From: an uncultured Roseburia sp.
GTDB taxonomy: Bacteria > Bacillota > Clostridia > Lachnospirales > Lachnospiraceae
Assembly: GCA_947642555.1 (NCBI GenBank)
Contig: CANRSX010000051.1
Location: 1 to 32,971, forward strand
Direction of reading: 5' to 3'
DNA length: 32,971 nucleotides
Shown: positions 6,603-15,054 of the stretch, piece by piece
Numbering within the stretch: the first letter of the stretch is position 1
Layout: the number at the start of each line of letters is the position of its first letter
Translations under genes and position numbers: made by a program
Notes under the pieces: model-generated
What the model was told of the DNA's origin: nothing
Seen by the model: the letters and a program-made list of their open reading frames with translations, nothing else
Databases searched by the model: none

Positions 6603-7517
6603 TCATTTTTTTATTGTATTGATCAGATCAATGATGCGATCCAGTTCATCCATGGAATAATATTCGATTTCAATTTTTCCATGCTTTTCATCCTTTTGAC
6701 TGATCGCAACCTTTGTTCCAAAAATAAATTTCATCTTTTCTTCCAAATCATGGCAGATCGCGGCGATTTGAGGATCTATTTTAACCGTATCCTTTTTACC
6801 GTCCAGATCAGAGCCCTGCTGCACCTTCTTTACCAGCTTTTCGGTCTCGCGCACACTTAGCTTTTCGTCAAAAATCTTTTGTGCGAGATTATACTGCTGA
6901 TCAGAGTCATCAATACCAAGAAGCGCTCTTGCATGGCCGGTCGAAATCATATCGTCGATCACCATCTGCTGAACCTTTTCGTTCAGCTTCAGCAGCCGCA
7001 TGGAATTGGTGACAGCTGTCCTGCTCTTTGAAACACGCTCCGCTACTTCATCCTGTTTCAGATGAAATTCTGTCAGCAGCCTCTTATATGCAAAGGCCTC
7101 TTCAATCGGGTTTAAGTTTTCTCTCTGAATATTTTCAATCAGAGAAATTTCCACGATTTCCTGATCCGTCAGATTCTTTATGATAACCGGAATTTCTTTC
7201 AGTCCGGCCATCTTTGCCGCGCGCCATCTGCGCTCTCCGGCTATGATCTCGTAATACTCTTTTTTATCCTGCACCAGCAGCGGCTGAAGAACACCAAACT
7301 GCCGAATCGATTCCGATAATTCCTGCAATGTATCCTCATCAAAATTTTTTCTCGGCTGCTCGCGATTTGGTTCTACCTTCTGTATATTAACCAGAACACC
7401 ATCTGTTGGATTTTCTTTTCCCGCACTCTCCACAATCTGAGTATCCTCTGTCTTTGGTTTATTTGGTGCGATAAGAGAATCCAGTCCTTTTCCCAATCCT
7501 CCTTTTTTTCCTGCCAT
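6603..7517 (-). CDS. parB: Chromosome-partitioning protein ParB (Spo0J)
   Basis: The 304-aa protein has the MAGKKGGLGKGLDSLI N-terminus, which stimulates the ParA ATPase, then the ParB/Srx CTP-binding domain with GERRWR (94-99) and ENIQREN (129-134). A helix-turn-helix follows (LKQDEVAERVSKSRTAVTNSMRLL) and a C-terminal dimerisation domain. ParB loads at parS as a CTP-dependent clamp, spreads, and recruits SMC and ParA to organise the origin. Two perfect parS sites lie 0.9 and 1.5 kb upstream. The start is one base after the parA stop (TGA-T-ATG), so translation is coupled. Length and motifs are normal. Confidence 0.97.
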   Translation of the reverse strand: MAGKKGGLGKGLDSLIAPNKPKTEDTQIVESAGKENPTDGVLVNIQKVEPNREQPRKNFDEDTLQELSESIRQFGVLQPLLVQDKKEYYEIIAGERRWRAAKMAGLKEIPVIIKNLTDQEIVEISLIENIQRENLNPIEEAFAYKRLLTEFHLKQDEVAERVSKSRTAVTNSMRLLKLNEKVQQMVIDDMISTGHARALLGIDDSDQQYNLAQKIFDEKLSVRETEKLVKKVQQGSDLDGKKDTVKIDPQIAAICHDLEEKMKFIFGTKVAISQKDEKHGKIEIEYYSMDELDRIIDLINTIKK

Positions 7518-7518
7518 A

Positions 7519-8286
7519 TCAGATATCCGTCCTTTCCATCACTTCTTTTGCCAGCAGACGATAGCTCTCTGTTCCAGCGGATTTTACATCATACATATTA
7601 ATCGGCAAACCATGTGACGGCGCCTCGGCAAGTCGTATATTCCTTGGAATCAGAGTCTGATAAATCTTAGTATCCAGGTTTTCTTTTACATTTTCTACCA
7701 CCTGATTCGACAGGTTCGTACGTACATCATACATGGTAAACACAATACCGTCAATCTTTAACTGAGAATTCAGTCTCTGCTGTACAAGATCAATCGTATG
7801 CATCAGCTGACTCAGTCCTTCCAGCGCGTAATATTCACACTGGATCGGAACCAGCACCGTATCCGCGGTTGTCATAGCATTGATTGTCAGCATATTTAAA
7901 GACGGCGGACAGTCAATAACAATAAAATCATAGTCATCTCTTATATAATCAACGGCATTTTTTAAAATATATTCTTTCTCATTGATTCCAAGAAGTTCAA
8001 TTTCGGCTCCGGCAAGATTAACATTTGATGGAATAATCTTCATACCCTTCACAACCGTATCACACATACTCTCCTTGATGGAACATTCATCCAGCATTAA
8101 TTCATATACTGTATTTTCCAGTTCACTTTTATCTACACCGAGTCCGCTGGTCATATTTCCCTGTGGATCAAGATCAATTGTTAATACCTTTTTTCCTGCT
8201 TCTGCCAGGCAGGAGGCCAGATTAATTGCCGTCGTTGTTTTTCCAACGCCACCCTTTTGATTTGCAATTGCGATGATTCTGCTCAT
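7519..8286 (-). CDS. parA: Chromosome-partitioning ATPase ParA (Soj)
   Basis: The 255-aa protein is a deviant Walker-A ATPase: KGGVGKTT (11-18) with the signature lysine, VIDCPPSLNML (Walker B region), and a C-terminal LAEAPSHGLPINMYD typical of Soj. It dimerises on ATP, binds DNA non-specifically, and is released by ParB; in Bacillus it also controls DnaA and, through Spo0J, sporulation. AGAGG lies 11 bases upstream of the ATG. An extended -10 promoter (TGATATAAT) is at 8339-8347 with a parS site just behind it. It heads the parA-parB-DUF4446-DUF3881 unit. Confidence 0.97.
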   Translation of the reverse strand: MSRIIAIANQKGGVGKTTTAINLASCLAEAGKKVLTIDLDPQGNMTSGLGVDKSELENTVYELMLDECSIKESMCDTVVKGMKIIPSNVNLAGAEIELLGINEKEYILKNAVDYIRDDYDFIVIDCPPSLNMLTINAMTTADTVLVPIQCEYYALEGLSQLMHTIDLVQQRLNSQLKIDGIVFTMYDVRTNLSNQVVENVKENLDTKIYQTLIPRNIRLAEAPSHGLPINMYDVKSAGTESYRLLAKEVMERTDI

Positions 8287-8338
8287 AACTCTTTTTACCT
8301 CTTTTTCTTACGCTATATGTGTTTTTGATACATGACTT

Positions 8339-8347
8339 ATTATATCA
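8339..8347 (-). promoter_or_regulatory. Extended -10 promoter for parA
   Basis: The minus strand reads TGATATAAT, a perfect -10 with the TGn extension; the -35 at 17 bases (TAGCAA) is poor, as is common for extended -10 promoters. The parS site at 8376-8391 lies just upstream of the -35 position, so ParB bound there could affect transcription. Confidence 0.55.
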
Positions 8348-8375
8348 CTATTGTTCCCCGATTGCTACACAAAAA

Positions 8376-8391
8376 TGTTTCACGTGAAACA
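8376..8391. promoter_or_regulatory. parS: parS site (ParB/Spo0J binding), upstream of parA
   Basis: TGTTTCACGTGAAACA is a perfect 16-base palindrome identical to the Bacillus consensus. It lies 2 bases beyond the stop codon of the peptidase-E-like gene. Confidence 0.95.
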
Positions 8392-8393
8392 TT

Positions 8394-9005
8394 TTATAAA
8401 ATCTTCCACTCTTCTTCCCTGACAAGTATAGCCTGTGAATTACTAAATGGGACAAGCGGCAATTTATTCCCGTATTTTGAAATCACAATATCCACAGCCT
8501 CCATTAATGGTTCACTTTTATAGTGTGGCACTGGATAAAAATCTATAACGTTCAATCCTTCAAATGATTTTAACAGTGGTGCTGCCAATGGATCATCCGT
8601 ATCTTTAGAATATTCAATATTCGGAGCCAGGATAATTGCACCAGCGGACTCTCCTATAAATAATTTTCCGGCGTTAATCTGATCCTTTATAATATTTCCT
8701 GCACCTGATCGGTTTATTTTCTGAAGCAGAAAAAATGTATTTCCGCCGGCAATATAAATATAATCATTACGTTCTAATTTATTTGCGATATCCAGATAAG
8801 GAGCGGTAGAGAGTTCCAATTCATCAACAACAAGCCCCATCTTTGATAATAAATCCTTGCTATACTGAATATGGAAATCCAGTTGATCTGGCAATGCAGC
8901 TGTCGGGATAAAGGTTACTTTTTTTCCTTCAAGACTCTCATTGGCAAATTCCTTAAACAATTGAAATACATCCTTAAATAAAGATGCCAAAAATAATTTC
9001 TGCAT
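8394..9005 (-). CDS. Peptidase family S51 (dipeptidase E-like) protein
   Basis: The 203-residue protein has the class-I glutamine-amidotransferase-like fold of S51 peptidases. It shows FIPTAALPD near the start, YIAGGNTFFLL (~84-94), the nucleophile elbow GESAGAI with Ser120, and PVPHYKSE with His161. Family members hydrolyse N-terminal Asp-X dipeptides or act as cyanophycinase-like peptidases; the substrate here is unknown. The start has a strong SD (GGGGAGGT, 7 bases). It follows the coiled-coil gene by 35 bases on the same strand, and its coding region is framed by the two parS sites. The gene is AT-richer than the parAB genes, which may mean later acquisition. Confidence 0.85.
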   Translation of the reverse strand: MQKLFLASLFKDVFQLFKEFANESLEGKKVTFIPTAALPDQLDFHIQYSKDLLSKMGLVVDELELSTAPYLDIANKLERNDYIYIAGGNTFFLLQKINRSGAGNIIKDQINAGKLFIGESAGAIILAPNIEYSKDTDDPLAAPLLKSFEGLNVIDFYPVPHYKSEPLMEAVDIVISKYGNKLPLVPFSNSQAILVREEEWKIL

Positions 9006-9036
9006 TTTTCTTACCTCCCCGCAATATTTTCTTTAA

Positions 9037-9052
9037 TGTTTCACGTGAAACA
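9037..9052. promoter_or_regulatory. parS: parS site (ParB/Spo0J binding), overlapping a stop codon
   Basis: A second perfect TGTTTCACGTGAAACA. Its bases encode the last three codons and the TGA stop of the coiled-coil gene, so the site is embedded in coding sequence. Confidence 0.95.
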
Positions 9053-9571
9053 TTTACTTCCAAAAAGCTCTGCCTGCTGCTCCATCTGTTTTACGATATT
9101 ACGCAGCTCCACGCCGCATCGATGAGGATCCATCTCTGCGATTTCACTGCATAATTTTATCTGTTGGAATACAGTCATCAATTCTAAGGTTCCATTAACC
9201 CGATCCTTCTCCAACTCCTTCTCTGTACTCTCCTTTTTCTCCTTCATTCTCTTTAACTCAGCAGCTTCTTCCAATACAGGCTCCAACTCATTCAGTTTAC
9301 TGATACAGTCAGAATATTTTTCTTGTTCCTCTAAAAGCAGCCTGTTTATTTCATCTTCCATTTTCTTCAAATCTGTCAGTTTCTCTTTATTTTTTGGATG
9401 AAGTTCTCTCGGAGTAAATGATTCATAACTGGAATCTGTCTCATTCTCCAATACACGTACAAATTCCTGATTTTCCTTCATTTGTATTTTCAGATCACTG
9501 ATTCTGTTTTCAATCTGAGTCTTCTCCAGTAAAAACTCACTCTGCAGCTCTTTTAAATAAGATAAAATCAT
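9041..9571 (-). CDS. Coiled-coil protein, possibly a degenerate DegS-like histidine-kinase stalk
   Basis: The 176-aa protein is almost entirely charged coiled coil (heptads from ~5 to 130, rich in E, K, L) with no membrane segment. The interior SYESFTPRE and the C-terminal IKLCSEIAEMDPHRCGVELRNIVKQM resemble the stalk and DHp helices of DegS/HisKA_3 sensor kinases of Lachnospiraceae. The phospho-acceptor motif (R-x-L-H-D) and the whole ATPase domain are absent, so it cannot be a kinase. It has a good SD (GAGAGG, 5 bases) and is preceded by a LexA-type palindrome. Its end forms the parS site at 9037-9052. The kinase relationship is from memory of the family and is inference; the coiled coil is plain from sequence. 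Confidence 0.6.
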   Translation of the reverse strand: MILSYLKELQSEFLLEKTQIENRISDLKIQMKENQEFVRVLENETDSSYESFTPRELHPKNKEKLTDLKKMEDEINRLLLEEQEKYSDCISKLNELEPVLEEAAELKRMKEKKESTEKELEKDRVNGTLELMTVFQQIKLCSEIAEMDPHRCGVELRNIVKQMEQQAELFGSKCFT

Positions 9572-9598
9572 CTTTTCCTCTCCAGTATAAAAATTTTC

Positions 9599-9612
9599 AG
9601 AACATATGTTCT
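9599..9612. promoter_or_regulatory. LexA (SOS) operator candidate
   Basis: AGAACATATGTTCT is a perfect palindrome that fits the Gram-positive LexA core GAAC-RNRY-GTTC at every position. It lies 28 bases upstream of the coiled-coil gene's ATG and directly abuts a possible -10 (TAATAT, 9618-9613) with -35 TTCACA (9640-9635, 16-base spacer), so a bound repressor would cover the transcription start. Confidence 0.65.
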
Positions 9613-9726
9613 ATATTATTTTTTAGGCCCATTTTGTGAAGCATGGCTGAACTTCTCTCAAGTAAAAGTTTCGCCCGCGCCATTCGCAAAACCGTTGGAA
9701 CGGCTGAACTTTTAAGAAAAAATAAT

Positions 9727-9755
9727 TTGTATAACCGATGAAAAGCGGCTATAAT
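9727..9755 (+). promoter_or_regulatory. Promoter for the alpha/beta-hydrolase gene
   Basis: TTGTAT (9727-9732), 17 bases, then a perfect TATAAT (9750-9755), ending 54 bases before the ATG at 9810. It diverges from the LexA-box promoter. The stretch 9613-9726 between them holds no supported gene. Confidence 0.65.
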
Positions 9756-9809
9756 ATAGTTAGAACTTACCATTTCAAAATTACGATTCGCAGACTTTGG
9801 GAGGATACT

Positions 9810-10760
9810 ATGAAAAAAAATATCAAACATTTTTTCTTTTTAACTGCCCTCGCTGCCGGTGCGATCCATCTGACAAACCGGTTTGTCGACATCACGGCTG
9901 AAATGAAAAATATACTAAAACCTCAGAACGGTGAATATTACCACTGGAAATATGGCAATATTTTTTACACAAAACGAGGGTCCGGTTCCCCGGTTCTGCT
10001 CATCCATGAATTAAATCCGATCAGCTCTTCCTATGAATGGTGCAGGCTGATGAAAAAAATGGAAAAGCATCATACCGTATACACGCTTGACCTGATCGGA
10101 TGCGGCCGTTCCGACAAGCCGTATCTCACCTACACAAATTATCTGTATGTACAGCTGATCACTGATTTCATCCAGAATGTGATCGGAACAAAGCCTGATG
10201 TCATCACGACGAATCATTCCGTGTCGTTTGCGGTTCTTGCACAGAATATGAATCCGGATCTGATCAGCCGGATCGTCGCGATCAATCCTCCGTCCATCGG
10301 ATCGTTTGAGCGCACCACAGACCGGCTGTCCGTTGTAAAAAAATTCCTGCTGGAGTCACCGCTCCTCGGGACCTTCCTTTACAACATACTGACGCATGAA
10401 TCAAATATCGCAAAGGAACTGCGCAGCGTCTATTTCTGCAAACCTCAGCTGGTCTCCAGCAAAATGCTTGACGCATATTATGAGGCGGCGCATATGGATA
10501 AGGGCCACGGCAAATATCTGATGGCAAGCATCAAAGCGCACTACACGGACAATGCGATCGATCATGCACTGAAAAACCTTCAGACCCCGCTTTACATCAT
10601 TCAGAGCAATGCGATGAAAAATGCTGTCTCGATTGCAGAAGCATATGCCAGGAAAAATTCTGTCATAGAAACTACTTACATCTCCAATGCCGGGCTTGTC
10701 CCGCAGCTTGAAATGCCGGATAAGCTTCTCGCTATCATAGAACGGCTTCTTCAGGCATAA
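9810..10760 (+). CDS. Alpha/beta-hydrolase-fold protein, probably catalytically altered
   Basis: The ATG at 9810 has GGGAGG 5 bases upstream; the 316-aa product begins with a hydrophobic stretch (HFFFLTALAAGAIHL) that could be a signal anchor. The fold is clear from VLLIHELNP (strand plus oxyanion loop), YTLDLIGCGRSDKP and a nucleophile elbow TTNHSVSFA with Ser137. However, the elbow is N-x-S-x-S instead of G-x-S-x-G. The acid-loop region reads IIQSNAMKNAVS without the usual G-x-x-D, and the C-terminal motif that is normally G-H-x-P-x-x-E reads AGLVPQLEMP, with Leu296 where the catalytic His should be. It may be a pseudoenzyme or use different residues. It stands alone on the plus strand, convergent with rsmG (7 bases between the ends). 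Confidence 0.8.
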   Translation: MKKNIKHFFFLTALAAGAIHLTNRFVDITAEMKNILKPQNGEYYHWKYGNIFYTKRGSGSPVLLIHELNPISSSYEWCRLMKKMEKHHTVYTLDLIGCGRSDKPYLTYTNYLYVQLITDFIQNVIGTKPDVITTNHSVSFAVLAQNMNPDLISRIVAINPPSIGSFERTTDRLSVVKKFLLESPLLGTFLYNILTHESNIAKELRSVYFCKPQLVSSKMLDAYYEAAHMDKGHGKYLMASIKAHYTDNAIDHALKNLQTPLYIIQSNAMKNAVSIAEAYARKNSVIETTYISNAGLVPQLEMPDKLLAIIERLLQA

Positions 10761-10767
10761 CAGCAGA

Positions 10768-11493
10768 TCACAACGGAAACTTCGACGGCGTTCCTGCTTT
10801 TCTGGGATACGCCCTCGGAGTTTTCTTTTTCTTCTCAATCCGGACAAAAGAACGGCTTTGTTCATTCAGGTGAAACTTATACACTTCCGCCACGTTTCCC
10901 CCAAGCAGCGCAACCGCATGCTCCGCCTGGCTGACCTCCTCTTCCACCTCGCCCGATTTATAGGAAATGAACTCTCCGCCCACCTTTACAAACGGAAGGC
11001 AGTACTCGCTTAACGTGGATAAATTTGCCACGGCACGCGATACACATAGGTCAGACTGTTCCCGATACAGACGATTTCCCGCAAGTTCTTCCGCCCTTGC
11101 ATGAACTGCCTCGACGTCCTTTAAGTGAAGCTCCTCCATCACTTCCCGCAGAAATAAAATCCGCTTGTTTAAGGAGTCCGCAAGGATCAGCCGTATTTCT
11201 GGAAAAACAATCTTTAACGGAATTCCCGGAAAACCGGCGCCCGTTCCAAGATCCAGTACACGGATCCCGCGGTTCAGATCACAGACTCTGCACAGGGAAA
11301 GGCTGTCAAGAAAATGTTTCTCCACCACCTCGTCAAATTCCGTGATAGCCGTCAGGTTCATCACCTTATTTTTCTCCGTCAGCATCTCATAAAATGTGAG
11401 AAACTGTCGGTACTGCTCTTCCGTCACAGAAAGGCCAAGCTCCTTTATTCCATTTTTAAACTTTGTCAAATCATAGTCCATACGATCCGCCAT
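10768..11493 (-). CDS. rsmG: 16S rRNA (guanine-527 N7)-methyltransferase RsmG (GidB)
   Basis: The 241-aa protein shows the RsmG hallmarks: KVMNLTAITEFDEVVEKHFLDSL, the SAM-binding motif VLDLGTGAGFPGIPL (~73-87), and CVSRAVANLSTLSEYCLPFVKVGG. It methylates N7 of G527 in 16S rRNA; loss gives low-level streptomycin resistance in other bacteria. GAGGTG lies about 9 bases before the ATG. It is the last gene of the rpmH to rsmG cluster, 36 bases after mnmG, and faces the hydrolase gene tail to tail with no clear terminator between. Confidence 0.97.
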   Translation of the reverse strand: MADRMDYDLTKFKNGIKELGLSVTEEQYRQFLTFYEMLTEKNKVMNLTAITEFDEVVEKHFLDSLSLCRVCDLNRGIRVLDLGTGAGFPGIPLKIVFPEIRLILADSLNKRILFLREVMEELHLKDVEAVHARAEELAGNRLYREQSDLCVSRAVANLSTLSEYCLPFVKVGGEFISYKSGEVEEEVSQAEHAVALLGGNVAEVYKFHLNEQSRSFVRIEKKKKTPRAYPRKAGTPSKFPL

Positions 11494-11529
11494 TTTAACC
11501 GCACCTCACCAATAAGATAAAAAAATTCA

Positions 11530-13554
11530 TCAAACCTGTCTTCGCCGCATCTGTTCCATATAAACCAGAAGCACAGAAATATCTGCGGGCGATACACCGG
11601 AGATCCGCGACGCCTGACCGATCGAGACCGGCCGGTATAGCTTTAACTTCTGTCTGGCCTCAATTCGAAGGCTTGGAACCTGATCATAATCAAACCCCTC
11701 CGGAATCTTCTTCTTCTCCAGCTTCTTATAATGCTCCACCTGCTTCATCTGTCTTGTAATATAACCGTCATATTTTATTAAAATATTAACCTGCTCCGCC
11801 ACATCAGCCGGTATTTCTGGGCGTCCCGGGTCAATCGGCGCAAGCTTATCATAATCGAGCTCCGGACGACGGATCAGCTCCGCAAGGCTCACCCCGGTAT
11901 TTAAAGGAATACTCCCGTAAGCTTCCAGTAAAGCCTGCACCTCTTTTCCAGCCCCGATCCGAACCTTCGCGATCCGGGAAAGCTCCTCCTCAATCCTCTC
12001 CTCTTTTTTGCAGACAGCATCATAGCGCTCTTTCGAAATCAGACCGATCTCATATCCTTTTTTCGTCAGACGCAGATCCGCATTATCCTGCCGGAGAAGC
12101 AGACGATATTCCGCGCGCGACGTCATCATCCGATACGGCTCTTTATTTTCCTTTGTCACCAGATCATCGATCAGCACACCGATATATGCCTCCGACCGGT
12201 CAAGGATCACCGGCTCCCTTCCGAAAATCTCCATCGCCGCGTTGATCCCGGCAATCAGCCCCTGACAGGCCGCCTCCTCATATCCGCTGCTCCCGTTAAA
12301 CTGCCCGCCAGAAAAAAGACCGCGGATCTTTTTAAATTCCAGCGAAGCGTCCAGCTGATTCGGATTGATACAGTCATACTCGATCGCGTAGGCATTCCGC
12401 ACAATCTTCGCATGCTCAAGCCCGGGAAGCGTCCGGTACATCTCGTACTGCACATCTTCCGGCAGCGAGGACGACATTCCGCCCACATACATCTCGTTTG
12501 TGTGAATCCCCTCCGGCTCCAGAAAAATCTGATGGCGGTTTTTATCCGCAAACTTAACCACCTTATCCTCAATCGAAGGGCAGTATCTCGGCCCGGTTCC
12601 CTCAATGATTCCGGCATAGATCGGCGAGCGGTCCAGGTTATTCCGGATAATCTCATGCGTCCGCTCATTCGTATACGTCAGCCAGCAGGAAACCTGATCG
12701 ATCTGCACATCGTCAGGATTCGTTGTAAAAGAAAACGGTACGATCCTCTCGTCCCCCTTCTGCTCTTCCATTTTAGAAAAATCAATCGAATTCCGGTCAA
12801 TTCGCGCCGGCGTCCCCGTCTTAAACCGAAGCATCTCAATTCCATGAGAAACCAGGGAATCCGTCAGATGATTTGCCGCCATCAGCCCGTTTGGCCCGGT
12901 GTAGGTGATCATCTCACCGGTCAGGCACCGCGCCCGTAAATATGTCCCGGTGCATAAGACCACCGCCTTACAGCAATAGACAGCGCCCGATACCGTGCGG
13001 ACCGCGGCAATCTGCGCTCTATCCAAAACAGGATTCTGACCTGTCGCATCGTTTCCTGTCTCAGAAGTATCATCTGTCTCAAAAGTATCATATTCTGTAT
13101 TATTTTTTATTAAGTCTATATTTAATAAATCATTCTCAGTGAGAATCTCTGAAACCTCAGCCTGTCGGATTGTCAGGTGCTTTGTATTCTGCAGCGTCCG
13201 GCGCATTTCCATACTATAATCCGCTTTATCAGCCTGCGCGCGGAGAGAATGTACAGCAGGACCCTTGGATTTATTCAGCATTTTCGATTGGATAAAGGTT
13301 TTATCGATATTAATCCCCATCTCACCGCCGAGCGCATCGATCTCCCGCACAAGGTGTCCTTTTGAACTGCCGCCGATATTCGGATTGCAGGGCATCAGCG
13401 CAATACTGTCGACGCTGACTGTAAAAATAATCGTCTCAAGGCCAAGCCGTGCAGCCGCAAGCGCCGCCTCACAGCCGGCATGACCGGCGCCGACCACCGC
13501 CACGTCATAAGCTTCCCTCAGATATCCGTGCTCCATGGACATATGCTCTTCCAT
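11530..13554 (-). CDS. mnmG: tRNA uridine-5-carboxymethylaminomethyl modification enzyme MnmG (GidA)
   Basis: With the ATG at 13554 (AGGAAG 10 bases upstream, 19 bases after the mnmE stop) the protein has 674 residues, against about 630 for most MnmG. The FAD-binding [21 protein letters not shown] is at ~18-38; [34 protein letters not shown] and the C-terminal tRNA-binding helical domain are normal. With MnmE it forms cmnm5U34 in tRNAs. The extra length lies mainly at residues ~140-178, an acidic low-complexity insert ([20 protein letters not shown]) encoded by AT-rich DNA with a tandem 18-base repeat. An upstream in-frame start at 13608 would overlap mnmE and lacks a good SD. Confidence 0.96.
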   Translation of the reverse strand: MEEHMSMEHGYLREAYDVAVVGAGHAGCEAALAAARLGLETIIFTVSVDSIALMPCNPNIGGSSKGHLVREIDALGGEMGINIDKTFIQSKMLNKSKGPAVHSLRAQADKADYSMEMRRTLQNTKHLTIRQAEVSEILTENDLLNIDLIKNNTEYDTFETDDTSETGNDATGQNPVLDRAQIAAVRTVSGAVYCCKAVVLCTGTYLRARCLTGEMITYTGPNGLMAANHLTDSLVSHGIEMLRFKTGTPARIDRNSIDFSKMEEQKGDERIVPFSFTTNPDDVQIDQVSCWLTYTNERTHEIIRNNLDRSPIYAGIIEGTGPRYCPSIEDKVVKFADKNRHQIFLEPEGIHTNEMYVGGMSSSLPEDVQYEMYRTLPGLEHAKIVRNAYAIEYDCINPNQLDASLEFKKIRGLFSGGQFNGSSGYEEAACQGLIAGINAAMEIFGREPVILDRSEAYIGVLIDDLVTKENKEPYRMMTSRAEYRLLLRQDNADLRLTKKGYEIGLISKERYDAVCKKEERIEEELSRIAKVRIGAGKEVQALLEAYGSIPLNTGVSLAELIRRPELDYDKLAPIDPGRPEIPADVAEQVNILIKYDGYITRQMKQVEHYKKLEKKKIPEGFDYDQVPSLRIEARQKLKLYRPVSIGQASRISGVSPADISVLLVYMEQMRRRQV
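13056..13091. repeat. Tandem 18-base repeat inside mnmG
   Basis: Two head-to-tail 18-base units (13056-13073 and 13074-13091) differ by one base. They encode DTSETG and DTFETD in an acidic insert not usual for MnmG. Confidence 0.85.
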
Positions 13555-13573
13555 TCCTTTCTGTCTTCCTGCC

Positions 13574-14980
13574 TTACTTGCCCATACAGAATTTGCTGAA
13601 AATCTCATTTACCAGGTCATCCTCCACGGCCTCCCCGATGATCATTCCAAGCTTTTCATATGCAGCCATCAGATCAATCGAATAAAAATCCTCCGGCATT
13701 CCGTCCGCGATGCTCTTTCTCGCCAAAAGAATGGAGGAAAGCGCATCCGACAAGGCAGTCTTATGTCTGAGATTCGTGATACAGATCTCCTGATCCGAAC
13801 AGATCTCTCCCGCAAAAAACATATCCTGCACGGTCTGTTCCAAAAGCTCCATCCCTGACCGCTCCTTTGCAGAAAAAGTGATCATCTTAAGATCCTCCTT
13901 CTTTTCTTTCCACATCGGAAGACGGCTGACCGCAGCGGCGAAATCCTCCTCTGTCGTCACCGCAGGAAGATCCGATTTATTTAACAGTATAATGACCTTA
14001 TGCTCTGCAAGCAAGTCCAAAATTTCAAAATCATTCTGGTCGAGCCTTGTCGAAGCGTCCGCCACATAGATGACCAGATCCGCATCCGCCAGATACTTCT
14101 TGGAGCGCTCCACACCGATTTTTTCAACGACATCCTCCGTATCCCGAATCCCGGCCGTATCCGTCACGCGAAGAAGAATTCCGTTCAGATTCATCTGTTC
14201 CTCCAGCGTGTCCCTTGTCGTACCGGCGATTTCTGTCACAATTGCCCGCTCCTCACCGAGTAAAGCGTTAAGTAACGACGATTTTCCGACATTTGGTTTT
14301 CCGACAATTACCGTGGCAATCCCCTCCCCGATCAGTCTCCCGCTCTCACTGCTTTTTAAAAGACGCGCAATCTTAGTCTCCGCTTTCCCCAATCTCTCAT
14401 CAAGCGTCTGCGGATAACCGTCCAGACTGATATGCTCCGGATCGTCTAACGCCGACTCGATAAAAGCGATCTCATGCAGCAGCGCACCGCGGATTTCCCG
14501 GATCTCATGCAGCAGCGCACCGGAAAGCTGCCTGATGGAATTTTTTAAAGAGAGATCATTTTTTGCCTGAATCACATCCATCACAGACTCCGCCTGGGAC
14601 AGATCAATCCTTCCATTTAAAAAGGCGCGCTTTGTGAACTCTCCCGGCTCCGCAAGCCGCGCACCCGCATGAAGCACCGCCTCTAAGATCCGCTTCGTCA
14701 CATAGACGCCGCCGTGACAATCAATCTCCACGGTATCCTCGCTCGTATAACTGCGCGGCGCCCGCATCAGAAGTGTCATCACCTCATCAATCATCTCACC
14801 GTCCTCCCAGACGGATCCGTAATGAATCGTATGGCTCTCCTGCTCTGTAAGAGTCCCGCCGCCCTTTTTTCGAAACACCTTATCCGCGATCTCGACCGCC
14901 TGATCCCCGCTGATCCGTACAATGCCGATCCCGGCCCCTGCCATGGCGGTTGCGATTGCTGCGATCGTATCAGAATGCAT
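13574..14980 (-). CDS. mnmE: tRNA modification GTPase MnmE (TrmE)
   Basis: The 468-aa protein starts [25 protein letters not shown], the folate-binding N-terminal domain. The GTPase domain has [16 protein letters not shown] (G1), GTTRDT (G2), DTAGIRDT (G3) and LLNKSDLP (G4), and the C-terminus is the catalytic C-x-G-K motif (CMGK). It works with MnmG at tRNA wobble uridines. SD AGGAGG is 5 bases before the ATG. A hairpin in the 74-base gap after jag may attenuate transcription. Within the helical domain GALLHEI appears twice, encoded by an exact 22-base DNA repeat. Confidence 0.97.
   Translation of the reverse strand: MHSDTIAAIATAMAGAGIGIVRISGDQAVEIADKVFRKKGGGTLTEQESHTIHYGSVWEDGEMIDEVMTLLMRAPRSYTSEDTVEIDCHGGVYVTKRILEAVLHAGARLAEPGEFTKRAFLNGRIDLSQAESVMDVIQAKNDLSLKNSIRQLSGALLHEIREIRGALLHEIAFIESALDDPEHISLDGYPQTLDERLGKAETKIARLLKSSESGRLIGEGIATVIVGKPNVGKSSLLNALLGEERAIVTEIAGTTRDTLEEQMNLNGILLRVTDTAGIRDTEDVVEKIGVERSKKYLADADLVIYVADASTRLDQNDFEILDLLAEHKVIILLNKSDLPAVTTEEDFAAAVSRLPMWKEKKEDLKMITFSAKERSGMELLEQTVQDMFFAGEICSDQEICITNLRHKTALSDALSSILLARKSIADGMPEDFYSIDLMAAYEKLGMIIGEAVEDDLVNEIFSKFCMGK
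14468..14522. repeat. Exact 22-base direct repeat inside mnmE
   Basis: Bases 14468-14489 and 14501-14522 are identical, with a period of 33 bases (11 codons), and encode GALLHEI twice in the helical domain. Confidence 0.85.
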
Positions 14981-15006
14981 AAATTCCTCCTTTTAAAATA
15001 ACAGAA

Positions 15007-15034
15007 AAGGAGCTGTCACCTGCAACAACTCCTT
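15007..15034 (-). terminator. Terminator-like hairpin between jag and mnmE
   Basis: On the minus strand AAGGAGTTGT pairs with ACAGCTCCTT (10 bp with one G:U) around an 8-base loop; the following TTCTGTTATTTT is a weak T tract. It could lower transcription into mnmE-mnmG-rsmG. Confidence 0.5.
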
Positions 15035-15054
15035 CTCATCTCTCCCTATGTAAC

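Noticed and set aside
9597..9830. Small frames on both strands in the gap between the coiled-coil gene and the hydrolase
   Set aside because: They overlap the LexA palindrome and promoters and have no SD; a 34-codon plus-strand frame from about 9643 with a repeated AELL also lacks one.
12412..12939. Plus-strand 175-aa frame within mnmG
   Set aside because: Antisense shadow of a conserved gene; basic, low-complexity translation.
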